Part shown: piece after piece, positions 23,182 to 34,411 of the stretch | Position numbering within the stretch: position 1 is the stretch's first letter | Layout of the letters: every line of letters starts with the position of its first letter | NCBI GenBank assembly: GCA_039654915.1 | Contig: CM077595.1 | Coordinates: forward strand, 44,795,501-44,859,500 | Origin: Aquilaria yunnanensis | Taxonomy: Eukaryota > Streptophyta > Magnoliopsida > Malvales > Thymelaeaceae | Direction: 5' to 3' | Length of the DNA: 64,000 bases | Made by a program: the position numbers and the translations under genes | Notes under the pieces: model-generated | Seen by the model: only the letters and a program-made list of their open reading frames with translations | Database searches by the model: none | What the model was told of the DNA's origin: nothing

Positions 23182-23911
23182 TGATAGCCAAAGGGGTATG
23201 GCCCCCGAGATCTCCTAATCGGCTAACCTGACACCACCCTCGGAAGGAGCTTAGCCCTGACTTTGGGGCATTCTCAATGCCAACCTCGGAAAGGAGCATG
23301 ACTAGCTTCGGTAAAAGGTGTCTTCACCACCCTCAGATTTACAAAGCTGCTGACCTCAGAAAAGTAGATCCACCATCCACAACAGAGGAAAAAGTCTTTC
23401 GAAGGTGACCAAAAGTTTCGAAGGGCTTTCCCTGTTAAATCTTGGGGGGAAAATCTCTGCCTGAAGGGGTCTCACACCCTGAAGGCATCTTACGGAGATA
23501 TGAAAAAAATGGTTAAGGAGCCTCTAACAAAGAAACCTCGCACATGCCCCTACCTTCAATCTATAATGGCCTATGGCTAGCTGGAGATACTTGCCTCCGA
23601 AGTTACAGATCAGATCTGACCATACATGTGTCATGATCTGGACAAGCTATGTCAAACAGCCTCCTGCCTCCACCCTCCTATAAATACCTAGGAGGGACCT
23701 TGGTAAGGATATGACACTCTCGCTATTCCTTACTCTCTGCTCTTTACTACTACTCTCACAAATACTGACTTAGGCGTCGAAGGCTCCTTCCCTGGGAACA
23801 CACTCCGGTGAGCTTCTAACCCGTGTTTGTGCTAAGTGTTTCAGACATCTCCACATAGAAAGTCCTCCCAGTGGGCCAACATGTCATTCAATGAAATACT
23901 GTCGAGCATCA
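23182..23911 (+). repeat. 3' LTR of Tat-2 (left arm)
   Basis: 730 bp, TGATAGCCAAAGGGG...GAGCATCA, with TATAAATA at 23679-23686. Shorter than the Tat-A LTR. Followed directly by the start of a D-family LTR fragment. The 5-bp duplication cannot be tested because the 5' end is missing. Confidence 0.88.
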
Positions 23912-25313
23912 ATTACCAGCTCACAAAAATGGCAGAATTACAAAGTGTGGCATAATGGTCGAAAAACATTATATTGTGTAATTCTCACCATAGTAATTAA
24001 AGTGTGAGGAGTAAAGGGCATGATCAACACCTCCCTAAAGTGCTCTAAGTTGTTAACTTGGCACCCAAAAAAATCTTTAAGGATTGCCTATTTGTCAAGC
24101 AACCTATGGAACTTTTTATAAGGTTTTAGAAATTCAGGTACTAAATTGCAAAACTGTCAGGAAAGAGCTTTGGAGAGTTACGGGAAGGATATGAATGGTA
24201 TGAAAGTGCTATTGGAGGATTAAATTGCTTATGGAATACAATTTTGGACAAAGAAAAGCCTAAAGGGCTTTAAAGACTTAAGTGTCCTAGTTTAAGCCTT
24301 TGGTTGTTTTTGCTTATGACTTAAGTCAACTAGAAGGATTTTGGAGTTATCCCACTCAAGAAAAGGCACCGAAAGTAAGATAAGGATGGCCAAATATGGG
24401 CCAAGAGATTAAGACTAAAATACCATAGTCTTGTAGCAAGGGAAATGACATAAAGCATGGTTAAGGTTAGTTAAGTGTGTTTTGTGCACTAAAGTCTTTA
24501 TAAGTGGTTTTCTTTGTCTTTATCTCCCACATTTGGTCTCTTTCAGTAGCCAAAGAACAACCCCTCCACCTCCATACTTCCTCCATAGCTACCATACTAC
24601 CAAGCTTGCAATTAATTTCAATTGAAAGCAAGAAAGGGCAATTGGAAGGTATTTCGTGCTAAGACTTAAGTGCACCTAGGATGAAGCTCCAATTTTGGCA
24701 TACACTCAAGAGAATGAGTTCTCTTGATCTCATGGACTATTTAATATATTATGCAAGTATCCATAGAGCTAGGGCTATGTTTGGAAGAGAGCTAAGTGCT
24801 TGATGAACCAAGACTAGTGAAGGGAGGTGCACTTATTGAAGGTTTCGCCCTTAGTGCCAAGTGCATAGTGATGGCAGGGAGAGTAAGGAGCTCTATTACT
24901 CTCATGGACTATTTTACTATATTATTCAAACATCTATGGAGATAAGGATAGGCTTGGAAGAGAACCAAGGGCTTGATGAACCAATGTTAATAAGGGGAGG
25001 TGCAATTAGTGCTTGTTTTCTGCCTTAGTGTGAAGTGCACAGTGATGGAAGCAAAAATTAGGGTTTCAAGTGCCCGAAGTTAGTACTAACTATTGTTAAA
25101 ACTCTCCTTAGACCAAGCTTAAGCTTAAGAAGGTCTGCCATAGTGAATTATATATGTTTATTGCATATTTTATGAACTAACCAATGATACTTGTTGCTGT
25201 CGCATACATGTGTTTGTTATTTGTGTTTGGTTGCTACATTTGGTTACTCTATATTGGGTATTTGCATTATGTTTTATTCTATTGTAGTGTCTTTGGATGT
25301 AGGTATTACTATG
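23912..25313 (+). repeat. D-family LTR fragment, part 1 (left arm)
   Basis: Starts (a)TTACCAGCTCACAAAAATGG, matching the D LTR start TGTTACCACCTCACAAAATGG, and runs in the same order as the reverse complement of 36891-35500. Interrupted at 25313 by the chromovirus. No coding region. Confidence 0.8.
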
Positions 25314-26296
25314 TGATATGATCAAGGAAGGCACACCTAAGGAAGACAAGGACCCATTGAAGATATCTAGTGGACCAATGACGAGAAAGAAAGCTAAAGA
25401 GCTCACTAATGCACTTCAAACCTTTGTTTCAAGATTTTTCATAGAGAATGGACATAGAACTTCACATGGAGCTACTAGAACTTTCAAGAAATCATATGAG
25501 GATGATGGCCAAGCTTGTTACTCAGTCCTATAGTGCCTAGACAAGTCACAAAACAAGGAACCCCAAGGGCACCTCTCAAGTGCACCCTTGGAGCCTCCTT
25601 GAGTGTTTCAAGGCCATTTTGCCTCTACAAGCTGGATCTTTAAGCTCTAACATTTAAAGACCTCTTTGCAACATTTAAGAGTAATAATCATGCCATTATT
25701 ACTCAAATATTCAAGCTTGGAGCTGAAGATACTAGCAAAAACCCTAAAGAGCCCAAAGTGCACCCAAGAAAACCATTTGGAGGTTTTTAGTGCCAAACTT
25801 GTATTTTCGCTGTATTTTAATTAATTTCCTGGTTATTTAAATTATTTAGATGTTATTTAGGCTATTTAGTTAATTTAAGTCACTTAGGACAAGTGGCATA
25901 TGTTGCACACGTTAAACATTGTTAAAAGGGTTTAGGAGTCCTAGTTTGACTAGGTTTTCTTGAGTCCTTTGTAACTAGGTTTGCTAGGTGACTTGGGCTA
26001 CGAATTTTGGCCTATCTTTTACACTAGTTTAGGCCTATAAATAGGTACATATTCTGGTTGTAAAACACAGCTTTTAACCAAAATAATATTGCTACTTTTG
26101 AGGGAATTGTCTTTGGTTCTTCCCAGACTGCCTTGGTGCACAAGTTTGCTTGTGTTCTTGGTTTTATTATACTTCTTACTTATAATAACATGTTGATTAG
26201 AGGTGGGGGTTGAATCTAATTTCTTCGATGTCTCGTGGAGCTTGAAAAATATCTTGGGCATGTTTCATGGGCTTTATACCATTAGGGTTCGCATTA
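25314..26296 (+). repeat. 5' LTR of the left-arm chromovirus
   Basis: Begins TGATATGATCAAGG and ends GGTTCGCATTA. The mirror copy keeps GGTTCGCATCA, so the terminal change occurred after the duplication. TATA box TATAAATA at 26036-26043. The first 220 bases are open (from an ATG at 25318) and encode GPMTRKKAKELTNAL, which resembles the end of the polyprotein. Confidence 0.92.
26036..26043 (+). promoter_or_regulatory. TATA box of the chromovirus 5' LTR
   Basis: TATAAATA in 'ggcctataaataggtac', also present in the 3' LTR (32372-32379) and both mirror LTRs. Confidence 0.7.
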
Positions 26297-26298
26297 AT

Positions 26299-26310
26299 TG
26301 GTATCAGAGC
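26299..26310 (+). other. Primer-binding site, initiator Met tRNA type
   Basis: TGGTATCAGAGC two bases after the LTR, complementary to the 3' end of plant initiator methionine tRNA. Typical of chromoviruses and many copia elements. Confidence 0.9.
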
Positions 26311-27172
26311 CACAAGTTCCATTCAAAGGACATATCTTTGTGTTCTTGTTTCTCTTCATTTTCTCTTTCAATTTTTGTCAGCAATTTCATGTTATAATCC
26401 TTTATTTTAATCCTTTTTCTTATTGTTTTATGCCTGTCCCCTTTGTTTCCATCCTTGTTCAAATAAAAAATAACAAAAACAAGTCAACTAGGGTTACCTT
26501 GTGTTCTCAATTTCAATCCATTTGTTCTCTTTTATTTCTTATATTTCTGTTTCATGTCCAACCCTATTAATATCTCTTGTTTTCATTCTTTCTAGCATCC
26601 TAGAGTCAAGAAAACACAAAACAAGGAAGGATCCAAGTTTTGGAAGTCATGGTATCAAAAAGTTGTTTCAAATTGTGCAAAATTTCAATAGTTTCTTGCC
26701 TAGGCCAAAAAAAAATCTAACTGTTTTTCTTTGGAAGCAAGGAACTTGAAGGAGAAAGTTATTTTAGCATCAAATAGCAAGCTAAAATAATAAAGGACAA
26801 AAGAAAAGGAAGGAAAAGCACATAAAGGAAAATAAATGAGTTTGCAAAAGAAGTTGCACAAACTATTTTGGTTTTTGTGCCAACAAACGCTAACCCTTTG
26901 TTTTGAGCCTACAACTTTCTTTGTGGTTCTTGTGATCTTCAATTACAAGAGCTTCCTAGAGTCTTTTAAAGCTTGTTTAGCCTACCTCTTTTGGAGTCAA
27001 AATTGTTTTCAAGAATTCAAGTTTTCTTGTGTGCTTTGAGGACAGTTTTCTTAGAACTTTTGGGAACTCTTTGAAGAGAAATATTCTCACTAATAAATGG
27101 AGTGTTTGAGTGTTCATCTTTTGAGTGAAACACATGAGGTGAGTGTGTGTGAGGATCTTTGTTTTCTGGAGT
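26311..27172 (+). other. Leader of the left-arm chromovirus
   Basis: Untranslated leader of about 860 bases between PBS and gag. T-rich. No domain is seen in its short frames. Confidence 0.65.
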
Positions 27173-28330
27173 ATGAAGGGCCAGGAGGATAGAAGGATGG
27201 AAGTAAGACACATTGTGGAGCCTACTTTGAGAGAACTTGAAGAAACTCTCAATAGACTTATGGGGAGGATTGAGGACATAGACTTGGGGTTGCCAAGGAG
27301 ACCTAATCCCATCTTGCAACCAAAGAGGGTCCAAGGAGAGAAGAACCCAGGGAGGAAGAAGGAATTTGGCATGACCATGGGCTTCCAAGGAGGGGGGAGC
27401 CAAGGGAGGATAATAACCTTATTTCCAGCAAGCTTACCATTCCATCCTTCCAAAAAATGAGTAATCTTGATGCATATTGGGAATTAGAGAAAATGATTGA
27501 GATGGCATTTGAATGCCATCATTATTCTGAGAAAAAGAAAGTTAAATTGGGTATTATTGCGTTCACTAATTATTTAATTGTATGGTAGAATCAGGTTGTC
27601 ACTTCTATGAAAAGGAATGGGGAAGAACCCATCAATACATGAAGAGCCCTTAAAGCCTTGATGAGGAGGAGATTTGTGTCTAGTTATTATTATTGAGATC
27701 AACACCTCAATCTTCAAAGGCTTGTGCAAGGCCAAAAAAGTGTGGAGGATTACCACAAGGACTTGGAGATGACCTTGACCTGAGCGAATATCATCGAAGA
27801 TGAAGAGGCCACCATTCCTAGATTCATCAATGGCCTTAACCATATGAATGCTAATAAAGTGGAGATGGTGCCAGATGTCAACATGGAGGATTTACTTCAC
27901 CATGCCACTAAGGCCGAGAAGAACATCAAAAGGTTTAAGGCATCGAAGATGTCTCAAGGAGGAAGCTCTACATGGAGAGGAGCATGAAGCAAAGAAGCAC
28001 CTAAGCCAAGAGTGGAGGCCACCAAAGGAGGCTTGTTTCGGCCTTAACAAGACAAGTCCAAAACTCCACTTAAGGATGTACCTAAGACAAGGGAAATTGA
28101 GTGCTTCAAGTGTAAAGGTAAGGGGCACTACATAAGAGATTTTCGAAACAAAAAGGTGATGATTCTTAAACTTGATGGAGAGATCACATCTGAGGATGAA
28201 GATGCCATGGAGGAGACACTACCTTTGGAGGATGATGAGCAAAATACACTTGAGCCCAAGGAGGGAGACTTTGCATTTGTGGCAAAGAGACCTCTAAGTG
28301 TGCAAGCCAAGGAGGAAGCCAATCAAAGAA
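27173..28330 (+). pseudogene. gag: gag of the left-arm chromovirus (degenerate)
   Basis: Starts MKGQEDRRMEVRH at 27173. A frame change near 27465 leads to the capsid core YWELEKMIEMAFECHHYSE at about 27475, with AFTNYLIVWWNQ and QGQKSVEDYHKDLE, the Retrotrans_gag pattern. The zinc knuckle at 28102-28143 reads CFKCKGKGHYIRDF, so the last cysteine of CX2CX4HX4C is phenylalanine. The right arm also has F there. Stops are scattered. The left arm has a stop at about 28046 where the mirror copy reads glutamine. Confidence 0.85.
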
Positions 28331-28653
28331 AATGCATCTTTCACACTAGGTTCCAAAACAAAGACCAAGTGTGCAGCCTCATTGTTGATAAAGGAAGTTA
28401 CACCAATATAGCAAGCTCAACCACGGTGGAGAAGTTGAAGCTTTATACACAAAAGCACCCATAACCATATAGACTTCAATGGATGAATGATGCAGGGGAG
28501 ATAAAGGTGGTAAAGGAAGTTTTGGTTCACTTTAAAATTGGTACTTACCATGACCAAGTTCTTCGTGATATTGTTCCTATGCAAGCTTGTCACATTTTGC
28601 TTGGGAGGCCATGGTAATTTGATAAAAAGGTCACACATGATGGAGAGAAGAAC
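28331..28653 (+). pseudogene. Aspartic protease of the left-arm chromovirus
   Basis: CSLIVDKGSYTNIAS at about 28372-28416 occupies the place of the active-site D-[ST]-G motif. The second residue is lysine, which should abolish normal folding of the site. HILLGRPW near 28592 marks the end of the domain, followed by a stop. The fragment continues to the linker before reverse transcriptase. Confidence 0.78.
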
Positions 28654-29979
28654 TTGTACATGTTTGTTCATAAAGGAAGGCTGGTTACACTTACCCCACT
28701 TTCACCACAACAAGTTTTTGAGGATCAAAGGAAACTTCAAAGTAAGGTTGAGAGAAAAGTAAATAAGGGGAAAGTTGAGGGCAAGAGTGAAGAGGAGAAA
28801 GCAGAGGGAATAAATGAGAGATCATGTGAGAAGAGTGAACATGAGGGGAAGAAGAGTGGAGAGTTCCTGAGAGAAAAGAATGAGAGAAAGTTAAGTGGAA
28901 AGAAAGAGTGCTATATTGCAAAAATGAGTGATGTGAGGAAAGCCATTGAAGCACAAAGACAAGTGCTTCTTTTCCTTTACAAAGAGTCTTTGCTTGTTAT
29001 CAACGATCTAACACATTTTCCTAGTGTTGTTTTGTCTTTGTTGAAGGACTTTGAGGATGTGTGCCCTGAAGATCCAAGAGGTTTGCCTCCAATTAAAGGC
29101 ATTGACCATCAAATTGACTTAGTCTCGGGTACACCTATTCCAAATAGGCGAGCTTATAAAACCAATCCTGAAAAGACTAAGGAGATTGAGAAACAAGTGG
29201 AGGAGTTATTGGCTAAAGGCTTTGTGAGGGAGAGCATGAGCCCTTGTACTGTACCTGTCATTTTAGTGCCAAAGGAGGATGGGTCATGGCGCATGTGCAT
29301 GGATTGTAGGCCGATCAACATGATCACTATAAAGTATAAACATCCTATCCCTATACTTGATGGCATGCTTGATGAGTTACATGGTTCTACTTTGTTTTCA
29401 AAGATTGATCTAAAAAGTGGGTACCATCAAATTCAGATGAGAGAAGGGGATGAATGGAAAAGTACTTTTAAAACCAAGTTTAGACTTTATGAATGGTTAG
29501 TTATGCCTTTTGGATTAAATAATGCTCCTAGTACTTTCATGAGACTTATGAATCATGTCTTACATGACTTCATTGGTAGGTTTGTTGTTGTTTACTTTGA
29601 TGATATCTTAGTATATAGCAAGAACCTAGAATAGCATGTTCTACACCTCACACAAGTACTAAGCACTTTAAAAGGTCAAAAGTTGTATGCTAACTTGAAG
29701 AAGTTTTCTTTTTGTGTTGATAACGTTGTTTTCCTTGGTTTTGTTGTGAGTTCACATGGAATTAAGGTGGAGCAAGAGAAGATAAAAGCCATACAAGAAT
29801 GGCTGACGCCAACTTCTATAATTGAGGTGAGATGATTCCATGGGTTAGCTAGCTTTTATAGGAGGTTTCTAAGGAATTTTTCTTCCAATGCTGCACCTGT
29901 AACTGAAGTTATCAAGAAGAATTTTTTATTTAAGTAAGGGAAAGCTCAATAGGAGGCTTTCAAGTTACTTAAGAAAAGG
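28654..29979 (+). pseudogene. pol: Reverse transcriptase of the left-arm chromovirus
   Basis: A 326-codon open stretch (28654-29634) contains a charged linker, then the polymerase: [48 protein letters not shown] and the catalytic YFDDILVYS (29593-29616, intact in this arm). A stop at 29632 follows. The thumb continues to 29979 with stops near 29833, 29936 and 29950. The wording is that of CRM-type chromoviruses. Confidence 0.9.
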
Positions 29980-30400
29980 TTGTGTAATGCACCACTTTTA
30001 GCTTGGCCTAACTTTCCTAACACTTTTGAAGTTGAATATGATGCTTCAAGTATAGGCATTAAAGCTGTGTTAATGCAAGGAGGCCATCCCATTGCATACT
30101 TTAGTGAAAAGTTAAATGGTGTTACCTTGAACTATCCCACTTATGACAAAGAACTCTATGCTTTGGTAAGAGCTTTGGAGACTTGGCAAGACTACTTGTG
30201 CCCAAGAAAGTTTTTTATCCACACTCACCATCAAGTCCTGAAGTTCTTTAATGGGCAAGGTAAGTTGAATAGAAAGCAAGTTAAATGGCTAGAATTCATT
30301 GAGTCATTCCCATATGTTATCAAATACAAGCAAGGCAAGGATAATGTAGTGGCGGATGCACTTTTTAGGAGGTATGCTTTATGTTCTGCTTTAGATTCTA
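29980..30400 (+). pseudogene. RNase H of the left-arm chromovirus
   Basis: [15 protein letters not shown] near 30031, [15 protein letters not shown] near 30142 and [12 protein letters not shown] near 30337 give the D...E...D layout of gypsy RNase H. This part is open without stops and runs into integrase. Confidence 0.85.
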
Positions 30401-31623
30401 AAGTGTTGGGTTTTGAGCATTTAAAGGATTTGTATGCTTCTGATGTTGATTTTGGTGAGATTTATGCTAAGTGTTCTAAATTTGCTTTTGAGGAGTTCTA
30501 TCAAGTTAATGGGTTTCTTTTCAAAGAAAACAGGTTATGTATTTCGAAGACATCTTTGAGGGAATTATTCATAAAGGAAGCTCATTGTGGAGGACTTATG
30601 GCATACTTTGGACAAGCCAAAACCTTGTATACCTTGAAGGAGCACTATCATTGGCCGAACATGGTAAAGGATGTAAGGATAGTGTATGATCAATGCATAA
30701 CATGTAGGAAGGCTAAGTCCACTCACACTTCACAAGGTTTATACACACCACTTCCTACACCTAGTCATCCATAGGTTGATATCTCAATGGATTTTATTGT
30801 TGGATTGCCTAGAACTAAAGGAAATCGAGACTTAATCTTTGTTGTAGTTGATAGGTTTTAGAAGATGGCCTGCTTTATTCCATGCAATAAGACTGATGAT
30901 GCTATACATGTGGCTGAGTTGTTTTTCAAGGAAGTTGCTACACTTCATGGGGTTCCAAGAACCATAGTTTCAGATAGGGACACTAAGTTCCTAAGCCACT
31001 TTTGGAGGACTTTATGGGGAAATCTTGGGACTAAGCTTTTGTTTTCAACTTCTTGCCACCCACAAACTGATGGTAAATTAAGGTAAAAAATAGGACCTTA
31101 GGTTCCTTCCTTAAGGCTATCATTGGTAAGAACTTGAAATCTTGGGAAGATTGTCTGCCTCATGTAGAGTTTGCTTACAATAGGTCCATGCATTCTACTA
31201 CTAGTTTGTCACCTTTTGAGATTGTTTATGGTTTTAATCGTTTAACTCCATTAGATCCTTTTCCATTACCTACTCATGAGGTTTCTAGTTTGGATGGTAT
31301 TAAAAGGGTTGAGAGCATCAAGAGGTTGCATGAGAAGGTTAAGCAGCAAATCGAGCACAAAAAATCAAGAAGTTGTTAAGAAAGCCAACAAAGGCTGAAG
31401 GAGAGTTATCTTTGAGCCTAGAGATTGGGTTTGGTTGCATATGAGAAAGGAAAGATTTCTAGTTGAAAGAAGGACTAAGCTTCATCCAAGAGGAGATGGT
31501 CCATTCCAATTCATTAAGAAGATCAATGACAATCCATACATGTTAGACTTGCTGGGTGAGTACAATGTGAGTGCTACTTTCAGTGTTTCTGATTTGTCTT
31601 TGTTTGAACATGCAAATTCATGA
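30401..31623 (+). pseudogene. Integrase of the left-arm chromovirus
   Basis: Zinc-binding region near 30580-30715 ([11 protein letters not shown]...CITCRKAK) with a tyrosine where the second histidine is usual. Core: DISMDFIVGLP near 30780 after a stop at 30773, SDRDTKF near 30970, then a disrupted third site near 31068-31100 where a frameshift removes the catalytic E. C-terminal module PFQFIKKINDNPYML near 31501. A stop at 31621 is followed by the 3' LTR, whose first 200 bases would continue the tail. Confidence 0.87.
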
Positions 31624-31635
31624 ATAAATCCTTCT

Positions 31636-31649
31636 AAGTAAGGGGGATT
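31636..31649 (+). other. Polypurine tract of the left-arm chromovirus
   Basis: aagtaagggggatt immediately precedes the 3' LTR start TGATATG. Confidence 0.7.
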
Positions 31650-32629
31650 TGATATGATCAAGGAAGGCACACCCAAGGAAGGCAAGGACCCATTGAAGAT
31701 ATCTAGTGGACCAATGACAAGAAAGAAAGCTAAGAAGCTCACTAGTGCACTTTAAGCCTTTGTTTCAAGCTTTTTCATGGGGAATGGACATGGAACTTCA
31801 CAAGGAGGTACTAGAACTTTCAATATATCATATAAGGATGATGTCCAAGCTTGGAACTCAATTCCAGAGTGCCTAGAGAAGTCACAAGACAAGGAACCCC
31901 AAGGGCAGCTCTCAAGTGCACCCTTGGAGCCACCTTGAGTGTTTCAAGGCCATTTTGCCTCTACAAGCAGGATCTTTGAGATCTAACATTTCAAGACCTC
32001 TTTCCAATGTTTAAGAGGAATAATCACACCATTAGAACTCAAATATTCAAGTTTGGCACTGAAGATACAAGCAAAAACCCTAAAGAGCCCAAAGTGCACC
32101 TAAGAAGACCATTTGGGGGTTTTTAGGTCCAAACCTATATTTGCACATTATTTTCATTAAATTTCATTGTTATTTACATTATTTACGATGTTTTTTAGGT
32201 ATATAATTAATTTAGTTTGCTTAGGGCAAGTGGCATACACTGCACACCTTAAACATTGTTAAAAGGGTTTAGGAGTCCTAGTTTGACTAGGTTTTCTTAA
32301 GTCCTTTGTAACTAGGTTTCCTAGGTGAGTTGGGCTGCGAATTTGGCCTATCTTTTAGCCTAGTTTAATCCTATAAATAGGCACATATTTTGGTTGTAAA
32401 ATATAGCTTTTAATCAAAATAATATTGCTACTTTGGAGAGAATTCTTTTTGATTCTTTGCGAACTACCTTGGTGCACAAGTTTGCTTGTGTTCTTGGTTT
32501 TGTTATACTTCTTATTTCAAATCATAGGTTGAGGGGTGTGGGTCAAATCTTGTCTTTTTTATGTCTAGTGGAGCTTGAAAAACATCTTGGGCACATTTCA
32601 TGGTCTCGATACCATTGGGGTTTGCATCA
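31650..32629 (+). repeat. 3' LTR of the left-arm chromovirus
   Basis: 980 bp ending GGTTTGCATCA, followed by the target duplication CTATG. TATAAATA at 32372-32379 would drive transcription rightward toward the spacer and the opposite arm. Confidence 0.92.
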
Positions 32630-32939
32630 CTATGGGTTACATTACCTTAAGAGTATAAGTGTTCTCCTTACTAAGTTTCACAATGTAACTTACTCCCTTC
32701 AAATCTGCCTATCTCAAGTCTAGCAAAAAGATCACATTCAAACTAACCTTTGTAGTTCGATTTTTGATCTAAAATTTTAGGTACTTGAACTTCTGTGTAT
32801 CTAGTTATGATTTGGAAAGATTGGTGATTTTAGGAGAACATTTAGTATTTTTAGTGATGGTACTTATTGTGTTATACAGTTGCTATCTAGCATCCTATTT
32901 TTGGAGTGCATGATGTCTAAAGCTCTCTTGTAGCTTGAG
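32630..32939 (+). repeat. D-family LTR fragment, part 2 (left arm)
   Basis: Continues the fragment interrupted at 25313; it aligns with 40300-40590. The match fades at about 32939, where integrase coding sequence of another element begins. The rest of the D LTR is missing. Confidence 0.72.
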
Positions 32940-33748
32940 ACAAAAACTTGCCTTTAGTGGAGTTTTCCTACAGTAATAGCCATCACTCAGTAGCTGGCAT
33001 CGCACCTTATGAAGCAATATATTATAGGAGGTGCATAACTCCATATTGTTGGCATGAACTTGGAGATAAGTTGGGACTAGGCCCAGAGCTCATCAGATAG
33101 ACTACCAGGAAGATTAAGCTAATCCAAGAAAGGATTAGAGGTACCAACAATAGGCAAGATTCATATTCCAATCAAAATAATAGAAGAGACCCTAAGTTTC
33201 AAGTAAGAGATTGGGTGTGGCTAAAGGTGTCTCCCATTAAAGGAGTGATGGGGTTTGGAAAAAAAGGGAAGTTGGCCCCAAGCTATGTAGGACCATACCT
33301 GATACTTGAAAATGTAGGAAATGTGGCCTACAAGCTAGAACTACCTCCTAAACTAGGACATGTATGTGATACCTTCCATGTGAGTTTGTTAAAGAAGTGT
33401 GTCTCTGATCCTAAGCAAATAGTGCATGTTACTCGTGTTTTTATTTTTCAAGATCTAATATATGAGGAAGAACCAATTCAGGCATTGGCAACGGTCACTA
33501 GAAAGCTTCAGAGTAAGTGGATACCCATGGTAAAAGTCCAATGGACTAACCATTCTAAAGAAGAAGCCACATAGGAAGTTGAAGCTGAAATGCTTAAGAG
33601 CTATCCTAATGTATTCCTTAGACTTTTATGAAATTTGGCAGACTAAATTTCTTAAGGAGGGGAGGATGTAATGCCTTAAGAGCTATCCTAATGTATTCCT
33701 TAGACTTTTATGAAATTTGGCAGACTAAATTTCTTAAGGAGGGGAGGA
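32940..33748 (+). pseudogene. Integrase end and chromodomain of a Tekay/Del-type chromovirus (left arm)
   Basis: Coding begins abruptly with LPLVEFSYSNSHHS (about 32944), then CWHELGDKLGLGPELI, a stop at 33099, VRDWVWLKVSP near 33207, GPYLILENVGNVAYKLELPP, HVCDTFHVSLLKKC, and a chromodomain near 33470-33610 (EEPIQALA...KVQWTNHSKEEAT, stop at 33573, EVEAEM...YPNVF). This order and wording are those of Tekay/Del chromoviruses. The remainder of pol and gag is absent. The fragment is fused to a D-LTR fragment at about 32940. It ends at the LTR start at 33749. Confidence 0.85.
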
Positions 33749-33756
33749 TGTAATGC
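33593..33756 (+). repeat. 82-bp tandem duplication across the Tekay-type polypurine tract and LTR start (left arm)
   Basis: Two 82-bp copies, each with the end of integrase coding, the tract aaggaggggagga and TGTAATGCC. LTR starts therefore occur at 33667 and 33749. The same duplication is in the right arm at 42198-42361. Confidence 0.9.
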
Positions 33757-34411
33757 CTTTAAGTTTCCAAGTGTTAGGGTATGGGCTATGAGGTTTGAAA
33801 ACCTAAGAAAAAGTACTTGAATGAAACTTGAGAATTTAAATCTTTTGGGATGAAGGATAACTTACCAAAGAAGCAAAAGATGAAAATGATGATTTAGAAG
33901 CCTAAAAGTAAATTTGATTGGAGGATAAGGAATAAATTGAATGTTAAGCACTCTCAGGTTTAGTTGTGACTTAGTTGAGAAGAAAGATGAAATAGATAAT
34001 TTAAAGACTTTTGGGACTCAATTGAAAGAATATTGAGTGGCCATTTTGTAAGAATCTTTTATGAGGGACTTGGGCACTACATGCAATTTTGTCTTGTGGC
34101 TAAGTTAAGTATAAGTCCACTTTTGATGCCACTTGTCCCCATCTGGCTACATATGCCTCCACTATCCTTGATCCCCACCAACATGCTGCAAAGAACTCCA
34201 CGGAAGAAGCTTGAGGTCAGTTATGGTGGTTCCATGGTTATGTTGAGTTTCTAAGAGCAAGCAAAGCTAGAATCAAGTGAAAGTTATGTGTCATGGAAAA
34301 TTTGTGGGCCAATTGAGCCAGGAAGTTTAGTTCTTGCATCAACAAGCTAAGTGAGGGCCAATTCAAGCTTGAGGAGTTTTGGCCATTAAAGGAGTGCTAA
34401 CCTAAGGTAAG
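33749..34411 (+). repeat. Tekay-type 3' LTR, first part (left arm)
   Basis: Begins TGTAATGCCTTTAAG after the polypurine tract. Interrupted at 34411 by a D solo LTR and resumes at 36892. No coding region. Confidence 0.8.

Larger units (their letters stand above)
14797..23911 (+). mobile_element. Tat-2: 5'-truncated Tat-lineage element with nested solo LTRs (left arm)
   Basis: Starts within integrase, then carries the antisense gene, polypurine tract and a 730-bp 3' LTR. About 3.8 kb of it (17191-20970) is a later insertion. The 5' LTR, gag, protease and reverse transcriptase are absent. The LTR start TGATAGCC and the gene order tie it to Tat-A. The mirror copy is 52040-61161. Confidence 0.88.
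25314..32629 (+). mobile_element. Structurally complete chromovirus (Ty3/gypsy, CRM-like), left-arm copy
   Basis: 7316 bp with 983- and 980-bp LTRs (TGATATGATC...GCATCA), target duplication CTATG at 25309-25313 and 32630-32634, PBS TGGTATCAGAGC and a G-rich polypurine tract. Gag, protease, reverse transcriptase, RNase H and integrase are all recognisable but broken. The first 170 bases of the two LTRs differ at about 14 sites (8%), far more than the two arms differ. It sits in a D-family LTR fragment. Reverse transcriptase wording ([21 protein letters not shown]) and the iMet PBS suggest the CRM lineage; a related chromovirus lineage is possible. Confidence 0.93.

Noticed and set aside
26977..27453. 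158- and 128-codon frames antisense to chromovirus gag (mirror 48498-48974)
   Set aside because: Opposite-strand shadows of the gag start; no known family.
23912..33748. D-LTR fragment and downstream Tekay-type integrase as one element
   Set aside because: The LTR following the integrase (TGTAATGCC...) is not homologous to D (TGTTACC...), and the D sequence stops mid-LTR at about 32940.
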